In this document: one piece after another, positions 27,739-38,411 of the stretch
Numbering within the stretch: the stretch's first letter is position 1
Layout: each line of letters begins with the position of its first letter
Origin: Mycobacterium uberis
GTDB lineage: Bacteria; Actinomycetota; Actinomycetes; Mycobacteriales; Mycobacteriaceae
Direction: 5' to 3'
NCBI RefSeq assembly: GCF_003408705.1
Contig: NZ_QAYL01000005.1
Coordinates: forward strand, 1 to 49,889
DNA: 49,889 bases
Translations under genes and position numbers: made by a program
Notes under the pieces: generated by a model
What the model was told of the DNA's origin: nothing
Databases searched by the model: none
The model's input: only the letters and a program-made list of their open reading frames with translations

Positions 27739-30700
27739 TCATCGAACCTGTTGCCCCTCACTCGGCGTTGGTTCTTGTCTCGGTGTGCTAATATCCTCCC
27801 GCGGTATGCCCTGCAGCGCCGTTATCAAATCGGCCACCGTCTGGATCAACTCCACATCGCGGATACGCGGGGCACCTAAGGTTCCCTCGGAGCCACCAGA
27901 TCGCGGGATAGGAACCTGGACTGTGGCTGTGGTGGCGCGGTACTGCGCACCGGGGTACATCCGCTTGAGCCGCACTTGGGCGGAATCTAGCAACCTAATC
28001 GGGGACAGCCGCACAGTCGCAGCCGACGAGGTAGTCACCTCGATTATGCCCGAGCCGCGGCACAGCAGCCGTAACCTAGCCACGGCCACCAGCCGCTGGG
28101 CCGGTTCTGGCAGTGCCCCATAGCGATCGATGAGCTCGTCCACAACAGCCGCGACTTCCAGGTCAGAAGACGCCGCAGCCAGTCGTCGGTAGCCCTCAAG
28201 TCGGAGTCGATCACTGGCGATATAGTCTGGCGGCAGGTGGGCGTCCACCGGCAGGTCAATCCGCACGTCCTTGGGCTCCTCGGAGGTAACAACCGTTTTG
28301 CCGTCTGCAGCGGCTCGATACGCTTCGACAGCCTCACCCACCAGCCGCACGTACAAGTCGAACCCGACTCCTGCCACGTGCCCGGACTGCTCGACGCCCA
28401 GCACATTACCGGCACCACGGATCTCCAAGTCCTTGAGTGCGACTGCCATGCCCGCTCCCAGCTCGTTGTTCTGCGCGATGGTCGCCAACCGGTCGTAAGC
28501 TGTCTCGGTCAGCGGCGACTGCGATGGATAGAGAAAGTAGGCGTAACCACGCTCGCGGCTGCGGCCGACCCGACCCCGCAGCTGATACAACTGGGACAGC
28601 CCGAATGTATCGGCACGCTCGACGATGAGCGTGTTGGCATTGGAGATGTCCAGGCCGGTCTCCACGATTGTGGTGCACACCAAGATGTCGTATTCGCGAT
28701 TCCAGAACCCCTGCACGGTGGTTTCCAGCAGATCCTCAGGCATCTGCCCATGTGCGACGACCACCCGTGCTTCAGGCACCAAGCCACGTACCCGAGCGGC
28801 GGCCTGATCGATGGAGCTGACCCGGTTATGCACATAAAATGCCTGCCCGTCACGTAGCAGCTCGCGCCGCAGCGCGGCCGCGACCTGCTTGTCGTCGTGC
28901 GGGCCGACATAGGTCAACACCGGGTAGCGCTCTTCGGGCGGCGTCAGGATCGTCGACATCTCACGAATCCCAGCCAAGCTCATCTCTAGGGTGCGCGGAA
29001 TTGGCGTGGCACTCATGGTCAGCACGTCGACGTGGGTACGCAGCGACTTTATGTGCTCCTTGTGCTCGACGCCAAACCGCTGCTCTTCGTCGACAACGAC
29101 CAAGCCTAGATCCTTCCAGCGCACCCCAGTCTGCAACAGGCGATGAGTGCCGATCACAATGTCCACCGACCCATCGGCCAGGCCGTCGATCACCGCGCGG
29201 GATTCGGTGGCGTCGGTGAACCGAGATAGCCCCTTGACGGTAACCGGGAATCCGGCCATCCGACCGATGAACGTCTGCAGGTGCTGGTCGGCCAACAGCG
29301 TGGTCGGTACCAATACAGCAACCTGCTTACCGTCCTGCACTGCCTTGAACGCTGCCCGCACCGCGATCTCGGTCTTGCCATAACCAACATCGCCGCAGAT
29401 CACCCGGTCCATCGGCACCGGCTTTTCCATATCGTCTTTGACCTCGGTGATCGCGGTTAGCTGGTCGACAGTCTCGGTGAAGTCGAACCCGTCTTCCATT
29501 TCGGCCTGCCAGGGCGTGTCCGGACCGAACGCATGTCCCGGGCTAGCCTGCCGCTTGGCATAGAGCGACACCAGCTCACCCGCGATTTCTCGCACCGCGC
29601 GGCGGGCCTTGGTCTTAGTGTTGGCCCAGTCGCTGCCGCCGAGCCGGCTCAGCGCCGGCGCCTGCCCGCCCACATACCGCGACAACTGATCCAGCGAATC
29701 CATCGGCACATACAGCTTGTCGTAACCTCCCCCTCGCTTCGCTGAAGCGTATTCCAGCATCAGATACTCACGCCGGGCACCGCCGATGATGCGTTCGACC
29801 ATCTCTACGAACCGTCCGATGCCGTGCTGATCGTGCACCACTAGGTCGCCGGCTGTCAGCGCTAACGGGTCGACAGTGTTGCGCCGCTTGGCGGTCAGCC
29901 GTTTGCCTTCGACCGCCATCGCCCGGCTGCCAGTCAGATCGGTTTCAGTGATGATCACCAGGTTGGCACCCGGTATCACCACACCATTTAACAGCGGACC
30001 TTTGAGCACTCCGACCACGCCCGGTTTGAGACCGAATCCGGGTGCCGCGCCCGATTCCAGCATGGCGGCCGGAATGTCGGAATCAGCAAGCTGTTTCACC
30101 ACTCGATGGGCGGTTCCGGTTCCAGGCGTGACGATTACGGCGTATCCACCGGCGGTTACGTGTGCACCCAGCATCGCAAAGATGCCGTCGATATCGTGTT
30201 GATGGCCACACGCCGACGGTGCCACCCGGATATCGAGCTCCAACGCCGACTTGTCGGACAGCTGGCTCAGCGTCCACCATGGATGACCGGACAAGATAGC
30301 GGCGGCCTGCACATCGCCTAACTCGACGAGACTCGATCCTCCCAGCTGTTCAAGATCAATAGGAACGTTAGTCCCCAGTGCGGCCACAGACCACGACGCC
30401 TCCAAGAACTCCCGACCGGCCTTGATCAGATCGGCGGCTCGAGTACGTACCTTTTCCGGGTCACACAGCAACACCGGTGTGCCGTCAGCCAGTTGGTCGG
30501 TCAGCAGCGCGTGATCACCGGGTCGAAGCACTGGAGCCAACGCCTCCATGCCGTCGACCGGGATCCCCTCAGTCAACTTGGCGAGCATGTCGCTGATGCT
30601 GCCGGTAATGGTGCCCTCGGCGGCGGGATGCTGCGCGGCCAATTCAGCGGCCCGCGCCCGAACATCGTCACTAAGCAGCAGTTCCCGGCAGGCAACCGCG

Positions 30701-31413
30701 ACCAACGTGTCAACACAGACCCCGGGAATTGATCGCTGATCGACCACCGAGAACATCCGCATCTCGGTAATCTCGTCACCCCAGAACTCGACGCGCACCG
30801 GATGTTCGGCAGTCGGAGCGAAAATATCAAGAATCCCACCGCGGACAGCGAACTCACCGCGACAGCCAACTATATCCACCCGACTATAGGCCAGCTCGAC
30901 CAGGTGCGCGATAACTCGTTCAAAACCGATCTCGTCGCCGACGCTCAAGATGACAGGTTCCACCAGGCCCAGCTGTGGCGTCATGGGCTGCAGCAGCGAG
31001 CGCACTGCAGTCACCACCACCTGCAGGGGTGGACCCAACCGAGCATCGTCGGGATGAGCTAGCCGGCGCAACACCGTTAACCGTGTACCGACGGTGTCGA
31101 CGCCAGGAGAAAGTCGTTCGTGCGGCAGCGTCTCCCAGGACGGGAACACCGCCGCCGCGTCGCCGAAGACGCCGCGCAGCTCGGTGGTAAGGTCGTCTGC
31201 CTCCCGACCGGTGGCAGTGACCACCAGCAAGGGACTCAACCGGGCCAGCGCACTAGCGACGAACAACCGCACGCAAGCAGGGCCGACCAAGCTCAATTCA
31301 GCTGGCCGAGGGCCCGCGCGCTCGGCCAGCTGGCCGAAGGTTGGCGCCGTAAGTGCCAACTCAACAAGCCCTGCGATTGGGGTGTCTGGGCAAGCAGGCC
31401 CCGATGCGGTCAC
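27739..31413 (-). CDS. mfd: Transcription-repair coupling factor Mfd
   Basis: 1224 residues from GTG 31413 ([12 protein letters not shown]), which corresponds to the start remembered for M. tuberculosis; the open frame runs 11 codons further up. The UvrB-homology region ([27 protein letters not shown]) is N-terminal. The RNA-polymerase-interacting domain is around residues 520-590 ([14 protein letters not shown]). The translocase has Walker [10 protein letters not shown] at ~674-682, DEEQRFG at ~775, [10 protein letters not shown], and [15 protein letters not shown]. It removes RNA polymerase stalled at lesions and recruits UvrA. It is complete although the adjacent mazG is dead. Confidence 0.96.
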   Translation of the reverse strand: MTASGPACPDTPIAGLVELALTAPTFGQLAERAGPRPAELSLVGPACVRLFVASALARLSPLLVVTATGREADDLTTELRGVFGDAAAVFPSWETLPHERLSPGVDTVGTRLTVLRRLAHPDDARLGPPLQVVVTAVRSLLQPMTPQLGLVEPVILSVGDEIGFERVIAHLVELAYSRVDIVGCRGEFAVRGGILDIFAPTAEHPVRVEFWGDEITEMRMFSVVDQRSIPGVCVDTLVAVACRELLLSDDVRARAAELAAQHPAAEGTITGSISDMLAKLTEGIPVDGMEALAPVLRPGDHALLTDQLADGTPVLLCDPEKVRTRAADLIKAGREFLEASWSVAALGTNVPIDLEQLGGSSLVELGDVQAAAILSGHPWWTLSQLSDKSALELDIRVAPSACGHQHDIDGIFAMLGAHVTAGGYAVIVTPGTGTAHRVVKQLADSDIPAAMLESGAAPGFGLKPGVVGVLKGPLLNGVVIPGANLVIITETDLTGSRAMAVEGKRLTAKRRNTVDPLALTAGDLVVHDQHGIGRFVEMVERIIGGARREYLMLEYASAKRGGGYDKLYVPMDSLDQLSRYVGGQAPALSRLGGSDWANTKTKARRAVREIAGELVSLYAKRQASPGHAFGPDTPWQAEMEDGFDFTETVDQLTAITEVKDDMEKPVPMDRVICGDVGYGKTEIAVRAAFKAVQDGKQVAVLVPTTLLADQHLQTFIGRMAGFPVTVKGLSRFTDATESRAVIDGLADGSVDIVIGTHRLLQTGVRWKDLGLVVVDEEQRFGVEHKEHIKSLRTHVDVLTMSATPIPRTLEMSLAGIREMSTILTPPEERYPVLTYVGPHDDKQVAAALRRELLRDGQAFYVHNRVSSIDQAAARVRGLVPEARVVVAHGQMPEDLLETTVQGFWNREYDILVCTTIVETGLDISNANTLIVERADTFGLSQLYQLRGRVGRSRERGYAYFLYPSQSPLTETAYDRLATIAQNNELGAGMAVALKDLEIRGAGNVLGVEQSGHVAGVGFDLYVRLVGEAVEAYRAAADGKTVVTSEEPKDVRIDLPVDAHLPPDYIASDRLRLEGYRRLAAASSDLEVAAVVDELIDRYGALPEPAQRLVAVARLRLLCRGSGIIEVTTSSAATVRLSPIRLLDSAQVRLKRMYPGAQYRATTATVQVPIPRSGGSEGTLGAPRIRDVELIQTVADLITALQGIPREDISTPRQEPTPSEGQQVR

Positions 31414-31522
31414 GATGCGCCATTCTAGGGGCCCCATCGAGAACACTGGACTGCGTCAAGATCGACCCGAGCAACTATTGATATTAGAACTGCACCTAAC
31501 ACAGACAGGGCGCACCCTGGAA

Positions 31523-32104
31523 ATGGCACCATTGCTAGAGATCATGCCGCCTATCGGCAAGACCGCGTCCCTGTGATTCGATCCCGCGATTTGGTCGGTT
31601 ACGGCATATTCCGACGAGGAGGACCGGCTTTACGTAGGCGATGCTCCTCCCACCGACATTGCCGACGAGTCCCGCACTCCGATCTACGTGGTTGACGAAG
31701 CCGATTTTCGACATCGCGCCCGCCGTTACCGTCGCGCCTTGCACAGAACCGAGATCATCTACGCTGAAAAATCCCTGCTGACCATCATAGCAGCACGCTG
31801 GGCGCGCAAAGGAGGGCTCGGCTTTGACATCTGCCCAGCCAGCAGGGTGGGACCTGGTTGGGCGACCAGCAGCCGGGCCGGTGTAACGCTGTACCGAGTG
31901 TATTCGGTGAAGCCTCAACTCAACGGACATGCACACGGGCAACTTGCTGGCCGTGGCCCGCACCGGCGCCTACTGCCACAACACGGTATCGAACTACAGC
32001 ATAGTCGGCAGGGCACCTTGTAGTGGCGGTCAAGAACGGTCGGCACCCGGGCACTGGTCCGCCGCGAAACGATCACCGACCTGCTGTCGCACGAATGCGG
32101 TTGA
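31523..32104 (+). pseudogene. Dead diaminopimelate-decarboxylase-like gene (second lysA-type), centre deleted
   Basis: The first frame reads MAPLLEIMPPIGKTASL to a stop. The next continues AIWSVTAYSDEEDRLYVGD, TDIADESRTPIYVVDEADF, RHRARRYRRAL, IIYAEKSLLT (the PLP-lysine region, where YAxKA is YAEKS) and GGLGFDIC. It then jumps to GPGW ... GVTLYRVYSVK, which belongs near residue 310 of LysA. The C-terminus is GNLLAVARTGAYCHNTVSNY with RRETITDLLSHECG to TGA 32102-32104. About half the enzyme is missing. M. tuberculosis has no lysA at this place, so this is a paralogue, not the main lysine gene. Confidence 0.78.
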
Positions 32105-32133
32105 CTCGAGCCCCAACCGGACCACTCGTTCGA

Positions 32134-32790
32134 TTACTCGTCCTGCAACCGAGGATCAGCCTCCAAATGAGTCAGGCCATTCCACATCAAGTTAACCAGA
32201 TGCGCGGCAACAACTTCCTTTTCGGGCTCGCGGGTATCGAGCCACCATTGCGCGGTCATCGACACCGAGCCCACCAGTGCCTGTGCATACAGCGGGGCCA
32301 GACCCGAGTCTAGGCCGCGACAAGCGAAGTCTCCGGCCAGGATGGAGCTGACCTGACTGACGGCATCGTTGAGCAAGCTGGAATAGGTGCCCGAGCTGAT
32401 CGATGCCGGTGAGTCACGGATCATGATTCGGAAGCCGTCAGTGCGTTCTTCGACGTAGGTGAGCAACGCCAGTGCAACTCGCTCGACACGAACCCGAGAC
32501 CGATTATTGGTTAGCGACGAGGTAATGCCATCCAGTAACGCTGATATCTCACAGTCGACCACCACCGCGTAGAGACCTTCCTTGCCGTTGAAATGTTCAT
32601 ACACGACCGGCTTAGATACATTGGCGCGCTGCGCTATCTCTTCGACTGAGGTACCGTCATAGCCGCGCTCAGCAAACAACGAGCGCACAATACCAATGAG
32701 TTGGCGTCGGCGCTCGCTACCGGTCATCCGAGTGCGTGGCGCCCGCATTTCTTTATCTTGCTTGTCAGGCTCCCTGTCCAGCACCGCCAC
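32134..32790 (-). CDS. TetR/AcrR-family transcriptional regulator (Rv1019-like)
   Basis: 218 residues as drawn, GTG start. The N-terminal helix-turn-helix is typical: RRQLIGIVRSLFAERGYDGT, VEEIAQRANVSKPVVYEHF, NGKEGLYAVV. The C-terminal ligand domain is unassigned. Rv1019 is the counterpart. An inner ATG at 32748 (MRAPRTRMTGSE) could be the true start; neither start has a strong ribosome binding site. Target genes are unknown; autoregulation is common in the family. It is convergent with the lysA-like remnant and divergent from tRNA-Gln and glmU. Confidence 0.85.
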   Translation of the reverse strand: MAVLDREPDKQDKEMRAPRTRMTGSERRRQLIGIVRSLFAERGYDGTSVEEIAQRANVSKPVVYEHFNGKEGLYAVVVDCEISALLDGITSSLTNNRSRVRVERVALALLTYVEERTDGFRIMIRDSPASISSGTYSSLLNDAVSQVSSILAGDFACRGLDSGLAPLYAQALVGSVSMTAQWWLDTREPEKEVVAAHLVNLMWNGLTHLEADPRLQDE

Positions 32791-32928
32791 GCCATTCAGG
32801 GTATCGGGTCATATGGTCGAATTGTCCGACTTCTCTCGGCCCGCAAGCGGCCAGCTTCGTCGCCAGACTAGAGTCACGTGATGGCGCCGACCGCTGACCA
32901 AGGTGGACCACTCGCCGTTGGTATGCAA

Positions 32929-33000
32929 TCCGTCGTGGTGTAATCGGCAGCACATCAGATTTTGGTTCTGAGAGTTCAGGTTCGAGTCCTGGCGACGGAG
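32929..33000 (+). tRNA. tRNA-Gln (anticodon UUG)
   Basis: 72 nt. The acceptor stem TCCGTCG pairs with CGACGGA and is followed by discriminator G at 33000. The anticodon stem TCAGA/TCTGA holds loop TTTTGGT, giving anticodon TTG. The T-arm is CAGG TTCGAGT CCTG. CCA is not encoded. It lies 89 bp upstream of glmU on the same strand. Confidence 0.93.
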
Positions 33001-33089
33001 CTGTGTTTTTGCCGCGAGTGCGCTTGCAATGCCACGCTTGATGGCGTGTCGCTGTACTGACACGCGCGCTCGCGAGCGAAAGGAGATTC

Positions 33090-34577
33090 GTGACGTTCCG
33101 TGGCGATACCGCAGTCCTGGTCTTAGCGGCCGGGACCGGCAGCCGGATGCGATCAGATACCCCCAAAGTGCTGCACACCATCGCCGGTCGTAGCATGCTG
33201 TCACATTCGCTACACGCGATCGCCAAGCTGGCACCTCAGCGTCTGGTCGTCGTACTTGGCCACAAACACCAACGCATTGCGCCGTTGGTCGCCGAGCTGG
33301 CCGACACCCTGGGATGCACGATCGACGTCGCACTGCAGGATCGACCTCGCGGTACCGGGCATGCCGTGCTGTGTGGTCTGTCCGCATTACCCGACAACTA
33401 TGCCGGCATTGTGGTTGTCACCTCGGGCGATACACCGCTATTAGACGCCGACACCCTGGCCAATCTGATCGCAAACCACACCACCACATCGGCCGCGGTG
33501 ACGGTCCTGACCACAACGTTTAGTGATCCGCGTGACTACGGTAGAATCCTGCGCACTCAGGACAACGAAGTGATGGCAATCGTCGAACACGCAGACGCAT
33601 CGCCTTCACAACGGAAAATCCGCGAGGTCAACACGGGTGTCTATGCCTTTGATATCGCGGCCCTGCGGTCGGCGTTACGCAGACTGAGCTCCAATAACGT
33701 CCAACAGGAGCTCTATCTCACCGATGTGATCTCCGTCGTTCGCCAGGAAGGCCAAACGGTGAATGCCCTACACGTCGACGACAGTACACTGGTAGTTGGC
33801 GTCAACAACCGCGTCCAATTAGCCAAGCTTAGCACCGAGCTCAACCGTCGCATTGTGATCGCTCACCAAATGGCCGGCGTCACCATTGTCGATCCTGCTA
33901 CCACCTGGATCGACATAGACGTGACGATCGGCCGGGACACCATAATCCACCCTTGCACTCAGTTGCTCGGTCGCACTCAGATCGGCGGATGCTGCGTTAT
34001 CGGCCCAGACACTACGCTGACCGATGTCTCGGTTGGTCAGCGTGCCGCAGTGATCCGCACGCATGGCACATCGTCGACGATCGGTGAGGGCGCCATGGTC
34101 GGTCCGTTCACCTATCTACGGCCCGGAACTGTACTGGGCTCCGAGGGCAAGCTGGGCGCGTTCGTCGAGACCAAGAATTCCACCATCGGGACCGGAACCA
34201 AGGTGCCACATCTGACCTACGTTGGCGACGCCGATATCGGCGAACACAGCAACATCGGCGCGTCCAGCGTTTTCGTTAACTATGATGGCACGACAAAACA
34301 ACGCACCACTATCGGGTCGCACGTGCGCACTGGGTCGGACACCATGTTCGTCGCACCAGTGACCGTGGGTGACGGCGCTTACACAGGCGCCGGCACGGTG
34401 GTGCGCGACGATGTCCCACCCGGGGCACTGGCTGTTTCCGCTGGCCCGCAACGCAACATCAAAAACTGGGTGCAGCGCAAGCGACCCGGCAGTACTGCGG
34501 CTCAAGCCGCAGAAAAGGCCTCGGCACATGCCGGCAAACAGCCCCAACAGAAGCCTGAACCCGACCGGCTACCGTGA
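33090..34577 (+). CDS. glmU: Bifunctional UDP-GlcNAc pyrophosphorylase / GlcN-1-phosphate acetyltransferase GlmU
   Basis: 495 residues, GTG start with AAAGGAGAT right before it. The uridyltransferase domain begins [20 protein letters not shown]. From ~265 a left-handed beta-helix of hexapeptide repeats forms the acetyltransferase ([36 protein letters not shown] with the catalytic His, [20 protein letters not shown]). A Gln/Pro/Ala-rich tail ends the protein. It makes UDP-N-acetylglucosamine for peptidoglycan and arabinogalactan linker synthesis. It is the first gene of the plus-strand run glmU-prsA-arsC-like-lpqT. Confidence 0.97.
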   Translation: MTFRGDTAVLVLAAGTGSRMRSDTPKVLHTIAGRSMLSHSLHAIAKLAPQRLVVVLGHKHQRIAPLVAELADTLGCTIDVALQDRPRGTGHAVLCGLSALPDNYAGIVVVTSGDTPLLDADTLANLIANHTTTSAAVTVLTTTFSDPRDYGRILRTQDNEVMAIVEHADASPSQRKIREVNTGVYAFDIAALRSALRRLSSNNVQQELYLTDVISVVRQEGQTVNALHVDDSTLVVGVNNRVQLAKLSTELNRRIVIAHQMAGVTIVDPATTWIDIDVTIGRDTIIHPCTQLLGRTQIGGCCVIGPDTTLTDVSVGQRAAVIRTHGTSSTIGEGAMVGPFTYLRPGTVLGSEGKLGAFVETKNSTIGTGTKVPHLTYVGDADIGEHSNIGASSVFVNYDGTTKQRTTIGSHVRTGSDTMFVAPVTVGDGAYTGAGTVVRDDVPPGALAVSAGPQRNIKNWVQRKRPGSTAAQAAEKASAHAGKQPQQKPEPDRLP

Positions 34578-34680
34578 ATTCGTTTTCTGGAAACCCAGCC
34601 ACATGTCCGGACCAGACGCTTGCGTACGATGAGGCTTTTCCATTCTCTACCTCAACCCCGAGACAGTGAGGGGCGGCACG

Positions 34681-35661
34681 TTGAGCCACGACTGGACCGA
34701 TAATCGAAAAAACCTGATGCTCCTTTCGGGCCGTGCGCATTCCGAGCTAGCCGAGCAAGTAGCCAAAGAACTCGACGTGCACGTCACCACCCAGGACGCG
34801 CGGGAGTTCGCCAACGGCGAGGTTTTCGTGCGCTTCCACGAATCAGTACGTGGCTGCGACGCGTTCGTCCTGCAATCCTGCCCGGCACCGGTGAATATCT
34901 GGCTGATGGAGCAACTGATCATGATTGACGCGCTCAAGCGGGGCAGCGCCAAGAGGATCACTGCCGTCATGCCATTCTATCCCTATGCTCGACAAGACAA
35001 GAAGCACCGCGGCCGCGAACCGATCTCGGCACGACTAGTCGCTGACCTACTGAAGACGGCGGGTGCCGACCGAATCGTGACCGTCGACCTACATACTGAC
35101 CAAATTCAGGGTTTCTTTGACGGGCCTGTCGACCACATGCGCGGGCAAAACCTACTGACTGGCTATATCAAGGACAACTACACGGACGGCAATATGGTGG
35201 TGGTCTCCCCCGACTCCGGTCGAGTGCGGATCGCTGAGAAATGGGCCGATGCATTGGGCGGCGTCCCGTTGGCCTTCATTCACAAGACCCGCGACCCACG
35301 CGTGCCTAACCAGGTGGTATCCAACCGGGTCGTAGGCGAAGTGCAGGGGCGCACCTGTGTGCTAATCGACGACATGATCGACACCGGCGGCACCATTGCC
35401 GGCGCGGTGCAGCTGCTGCGTAACGACGGCGCCAGTGACGTGATCATCGCAGCTACCCATGGCGTGCTGTCGCACCCAGCCGCTGAACGACTGGCCCAGT
35501 GCGGCGCCAGGGAAGTGATCGTCACGAACACGCTGCCGATCGGCGGAGACAAATTTTTCCCCCAGCTCACGGTATTGTCCATTGCGCCGCTGCTAGCCAG
35601 CACCATACGCGCAGTCTTCGAAAACGGTTCAGTCACAGGGCTATTCGATGGAGAAGCATAG
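34681..35661 (+). CDS. prsA: Ribose-phosphate pyrophosphokinase (PRPP synthetase)
   Basis: 326 residues from TTG 34681 (SHDWTDNRKNLML), the length remembered for M. tuberculosis PrsA. GAGGGG sits seven bases upstream. The longer open frame from GTG 34666 would place the start inside that ribosome binding site. Motifs are ATP-site RQDKKHRGREPIS, VDLHTDQIQGFF, VVSPDSGRVRIAEKW, and the PRPP loop VLIDDMIDTGGTIAGA. It makes PRPP, the precursor of nucleotides, His, Trp and, in mycobacteria, decaprenylphosphoryl arabinose. The stop is immediately followed by the next ATG. Confidence 0.95.
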   Translation: MSHDWTDNRKNLMLLSGRAHSELAEQVAKELDVHVTTQDAREFANGEVFVRFHESVRGCDAFVLQSCPAPVNIWLMEQLIMIDALKRGSAKRITAVMPFYPYARQDKKHRGREPISARLVADLLKTAGADRIVTVDLHTDQIQGFFDGPVDHMRGQNLLTGYIKDNYTDGNMVVVSPDSGRVRIAEKWADALGGVPLAFIHKTRDPRVPNQVVSNRVVGEVQGRTCVLIDDMIDTGGTIAGAVQLLRNDGASDVIIAATHGVLSHPAAERLAQCGAREVIVTNTLPIGGDKFFPQLTVLSIAPLLASTIRAVFENGSVTGLFDGEA

Positions 35662-36018
35662 ATGGCTGTTGAGCCCCACGACGCTGTTATCTATAGCAAT
35701 CCCAAATACAATGCTTTACATAAAGCTTTAAACTTGCTGCAGAACAACGATTTTGAGCCTAGCATCGCGGAATCTCTGAAGACGTCACCCTCCCGGAGCA
35801 AGCTGATAAGAACGATCCACGCTGCCGGTGTCGATGTGCGCACTGTCGTGCGCAAACATGAGCCAATCTACGCCGAACCGAACCTCGCCGCAACGACCGA
35901 TGTGCAGTTACTGGACGCCATGGCGAAACACCACATCCTCATCGCACGGCGGTCGGTTGTCACACCAAAGGGCACTCGACTAACCCGGCCGATCGACGCG
36001 GTCCGCGATTTTCTGTGA
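35662..36018 (+). CDS. ArsC/Spx-family thioredoxin-fold protein lacking the catalytic Cys
   Basis: 118 residues. Overall it matches ArsC-type arsenate reductases: a first-strand motif, a basic SPSRSKLIRTI segment, VRKHEPIY, QLLDAMAKHHILIARRSVV, and the TRP motif with Arg 109. The catalytic motif N-P-x-C is NPKYNALHKAL here: position 16 is Tyr (TAC) instead of Cys (TGC), a single transition. Reductase chemistry through that Cys is therefore impossible. The gene is otherwise open, with no stops, starts directly after the prsA stop, and overlaps lpqT by four bases. It may be an early pseudogene or a protein with a non-enzymatic role. Confidence 0.75.
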   Translation: MAVEPHDAVIYSNPKYNALHKALNLLQNNDFEPSIAESLKTSPSRSKLIRTIHAAGVDVRTVVRKHEPIYAEPNLAATTDVQLLDAMAKHHILIARRSVVTPKGTRLTRPIDAVRDFL

Positions 36019-36722
36019 AAGCCTCCGGCGACGATATGCACCGGAACAACGTGCGAAGGAGGCGGACAATCTGGCCTGGGCTGCCCGCCGCTGCCGCGGT
36101 GGTCACGGTGAGCATGTCCGCGGTAGCTTGCGGTCCGAAAACCCTTGATTACCAATCGATCCTGTCGAAAAGCTCGATAACCACCACAACAACAATCACG
36201 ACCGACAAGCCCGTCCCTTTGCCGCAGTACCTAGAAAGCATCGGCGTCACCGGGCAGCAGGTGGCGCCGGGCTCCCTGCCGGATCTGGCAGTGTCGATAC
36301 CGACGCCACCGGGCTGGTCACCATATACCAATCCAAACATCATGCCGGAGACACTGATCATTGCCAAAGGCGGCAAATACCCGACGGCAAGGCTCGTGGT
36401 GTTCAAGCTACGCGGGGATTTCGACCCAGACCAAGTTATCAAGCACGGAAACGACGACGCCCAACTCTTCGAGAACTTCAGGCAGCTGGACGCCTCGACA
36501 GCAAACTACAACGGTTTTCCGTCGGCAATGATCCAAGGCAGCTATGACCTCGACGGCAGGCGACTACATGCATGGAACCGGATCGTAATCCCCACCGGAC
36601 CCCCGCCCGCCAAACAGCAATACCTCGTTCAGCTCACCATTACCAGCTTGGCCAACGAAGCGGTCGCACAATCAAACGATATTGAAGCGATCATCCGCGG
36701 ATTTGTCGTAGCCACCAAGTAA
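36015..36722 (+). CDS. lpqT: Lipoprotein LpqT
   Basis: 235 residues from GTG 36015, which overlaps the previous stop (GTGA). ATG 36036 is an equally possible start; neither has a clear ribosome binding site. The arginine-rich n-region (RRRRT) and hydrophobic core lead to lipobox SAVAC with Cys 39. The mature protein has a Thr-rich linker then the LpqN/LpqT-family fold (LAVSIPTPPGWSPY, FKLRGDFDPDQVIKHG, NGFPSAMIQGSYDLDGRRLH, NRIVIPTGPPPAKQQYLVQL). In M. tuberculosis this family is surface-anchored and linked to envelope functions. It is the Rv1016c orthologue and last in the glmU run. Confidence 0.9.
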   Translation: MKASGDDMHRNNVRRRRTIWPGLPAAAAVVTVSMSAVACGPKTLDYQSILSKSSITTTTTITTDKPVPLPQYLESIGVTGQQVAPGSLPDLAVSIPTPPGWSPYTNPNIMPETLIIAKGGKYPTARLVVFKLRGDFDPDQVIKHGNDDAQLFENFRQLDASTANYNGFPSAMIQGSYDLDGRRLHAWNRIVIPTGPPPAKQQYLVQLTITSLANEAVAQSNDIEAIIRGFVVATK

Positions 36723-37357
36723 CCCGGGCCCAAAATAATAATGACTGCCTCCACACCACAGTGAATAACCCTAGACGGCCGCAACCTACGAGAAATGGTA
36801 GTCGTTCCTAGTTGTTATCGGCGGGAAAGGACAAAACAAAGATAATTGTATTTCAGAATGCTATCACCAGGGATTACCTCCGCCAACATATATGCATATA
36901 ATATATGGACATATGTATTATGTTGGGGCAGGATCGATGCATGCATCCGGCCAACGATTGATGGGACTTGACGAATAAGCCGAGTATCTGATCGCCCGAC
37001 AAACCCTGATCCTCGCAGAGGCCTACGAAGCGGCAGTTAACAATGCTGTGAAATTCCGTGATGATCGCTGGCCTCGAGGAGCAATAGTAAACGGTATTGG
37101 GCCCAGAATGTCGAAACAATGGATAGCTAGGCTACAAGGCTATCGCCACCGTGCTCTGGAGGCTGTCCAAGTAGTTCACAGGCACCCGATTTCCCCTCTG
37201 GGATGTCAATACGTTACCCTGTCCCGGCACCACGGCGAAGGTGGATGGCGGTTTATCCAGATGTCCATAGCACCGTTATCAACGGAGACCGACATAATGT
37301 CGCGCTCCTGGCCACGCCCCCGAACCTCGGGGTACTAGAACATACAGGAGCGACATC
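36723..37357. other. Unassigned region between lpqT and rplY
   Basis: About 630 bp with no identifiable intact gene. At 36890-36940 there is an AT-rich imperfect inverted repeat, with outer arms CCAACATA and TATGTTGG. Around 36980-37090 the plus strand reads EYLIARQTLILAEAYEAAV then NNAVKFRDDRWPRGAIV, which looks protein-like but is not recognised. The right end should carry the rplY promoter; AGGAGCGACATC precedes ATG 37358. Confidence 0.45.
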
Positions 37358-37699
37358 ATGGCTAAGTCAGCGGTCAACCAGCTGAGTGTCTCGGTGCGTA
37401 CGAACACAGGCAAAGGTGCCTCCCGTAGAGCCCGGCGTGACGGTAAGGTTCCCGCCGTCCTCTACGGCCACGGTGAGGAGCCACAACATCTGGAGTTACC
37501 GGCACACGACTTCGCCGCTATACTCCGGCACGCTGGTCCCAATGCGATGCTAGCCCTCGATATCGCCGGCAAGCAACAGTTCGCCTTGACCAAGGCAATC
37601 GACGTCCACCCGATCCGCCGCACCATCATGCACGCCGACCTGCTGCTCGTACATCGCGGAGAAAAAGTCGTCGTCGAAGTCCCCGTCAAGGCCGAGTAG
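37358..37699 (+). CDS. rplY: Ribosomal protein L25, short form lacking the C-terminal CTC/TL5 domain
   Basis: 113 residues. The N-terminal 5S-rRNA-binding domain is intact: [75 protein letters not shown]. It ends EVPVKAE-stop. The mycobacterial CTC-type L25 I remember is ~215 residues and continues past VEVPV with a second domain (LVTQETxSIEIEAEAL and so on). None of that follows here in any frame before pth starts at 37709, so ~100 codons have been lost, apparently cleanly. A good ribosome binding site precedes ATG. The remaining protein is near the length of E. coli L25. Confidence 0.87.
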   Translation: MAKSAVNQLSVSVRTNTGKGASRRARRDGKVPAVLYGHGEEPQHLELPAHDFAAILRHAGPNAMLALDIAGKQQFALTKAIDVHPIRRTIMHADLLLVHRGEKVVVEVPVKAE

Positions 37700-37708
37700 A
37701 CGGCTCGC

Positions 37709-38311
37709 GTGGTGGCCGAACCCACCCTGGCCAGAGGGCGGTGCCCCCTCTTGGTGGTGGGTCTGGGCAATCTCGGAAAAAACTATGCCCGTACCCGGCA
37801 CAGCGTTGGGTTTATGGTTGCCGACCTACTCGCTGTGCGGCTGAGCTCAAAATTCAAGGCGCATAAGCATTCCGGCGCTGACGTGGTCAGCGGCCGGCTG
37901 GCGGGGTACTCGGTGTTGGTAGCCAAACCGCGCAGCTACATGAACGAGTCTGGTCAGCAGGTGGAGCCACTGGCTAAATTCTACTCGGTGGCGCCCACGG
38001 ATATCATTGTCATACACGATGACCTCGACCTCGAATTCGGACGCATCCGACTCAAGTTTGGCGGCGGCGAAGGGGGCCACAACGGGCTGCGCTCGGTGGC
38101 GGCTGCGTTGGGTACCAAAGACTTTCAGCGAGTGCGCATTGGAATTGGTCGCCCGCCGTACCACAAAGATCCGGCGTCGTTCGTGTTAGACAACTTCACC
38201 ACTGCCGAGCGCGTACAGGTGCCTACGATCTGCGAGCAGGCCGCCGACGCCACCGAGTTGTTGGTCGAACTGGGCCTAGAGTTAGCGCAGAACCGCGTTC
38301 ACGCTTGGTAG
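37709..38311 (+). CDS. pth: Peptidyl-tRNA hydrolase
   Basis: 200 residues. Catalytic elements are [20 protein letters not shown] with the key Asn and His, [21 protein letters not shown] with the catalytic Asp, and [13 protein letters not shown]. It cleaves peptidyl-tRNA released from stalled ribosomes, in the cytosol. The start is GTG 37709 or GTG 37712, giving an N-terminus [14 protein letters not shown] that seems about eight residues longer than the one I remember for M. tuberculosis. It lies nine bases after the rplY stop, so the two form an operon, as Rv1015c-Rv1014c do. Confidence 0.93.
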   Translation: MVAEPTLARGRCPLLVVGLGNLGKNYARTRHSVGFMVADLLAVRLSSKFKAHKHSGADVVSGRLAGYSVLVAKPRSYMNESGQQVEPLAKFYSVAPTDIIVIHDDLDLEFGRIRLKFGGGEGGHNGLRSVAAALGTKDFQRVRIGIGRPPYHKDPASFVLDNFTTAERVQVPTICEQAADATELLVELGLELAQNRVHAW

Positions 38312-38411
38312 CCGCCTGGTTTCCAGCTGCGTGTAGCGAGCGCACATATCCGTACGACGACGCGCCCGCAAACCAAAGCAGTTTGCGTCCGCTCGCCATG
38401 CCGACCGAACG

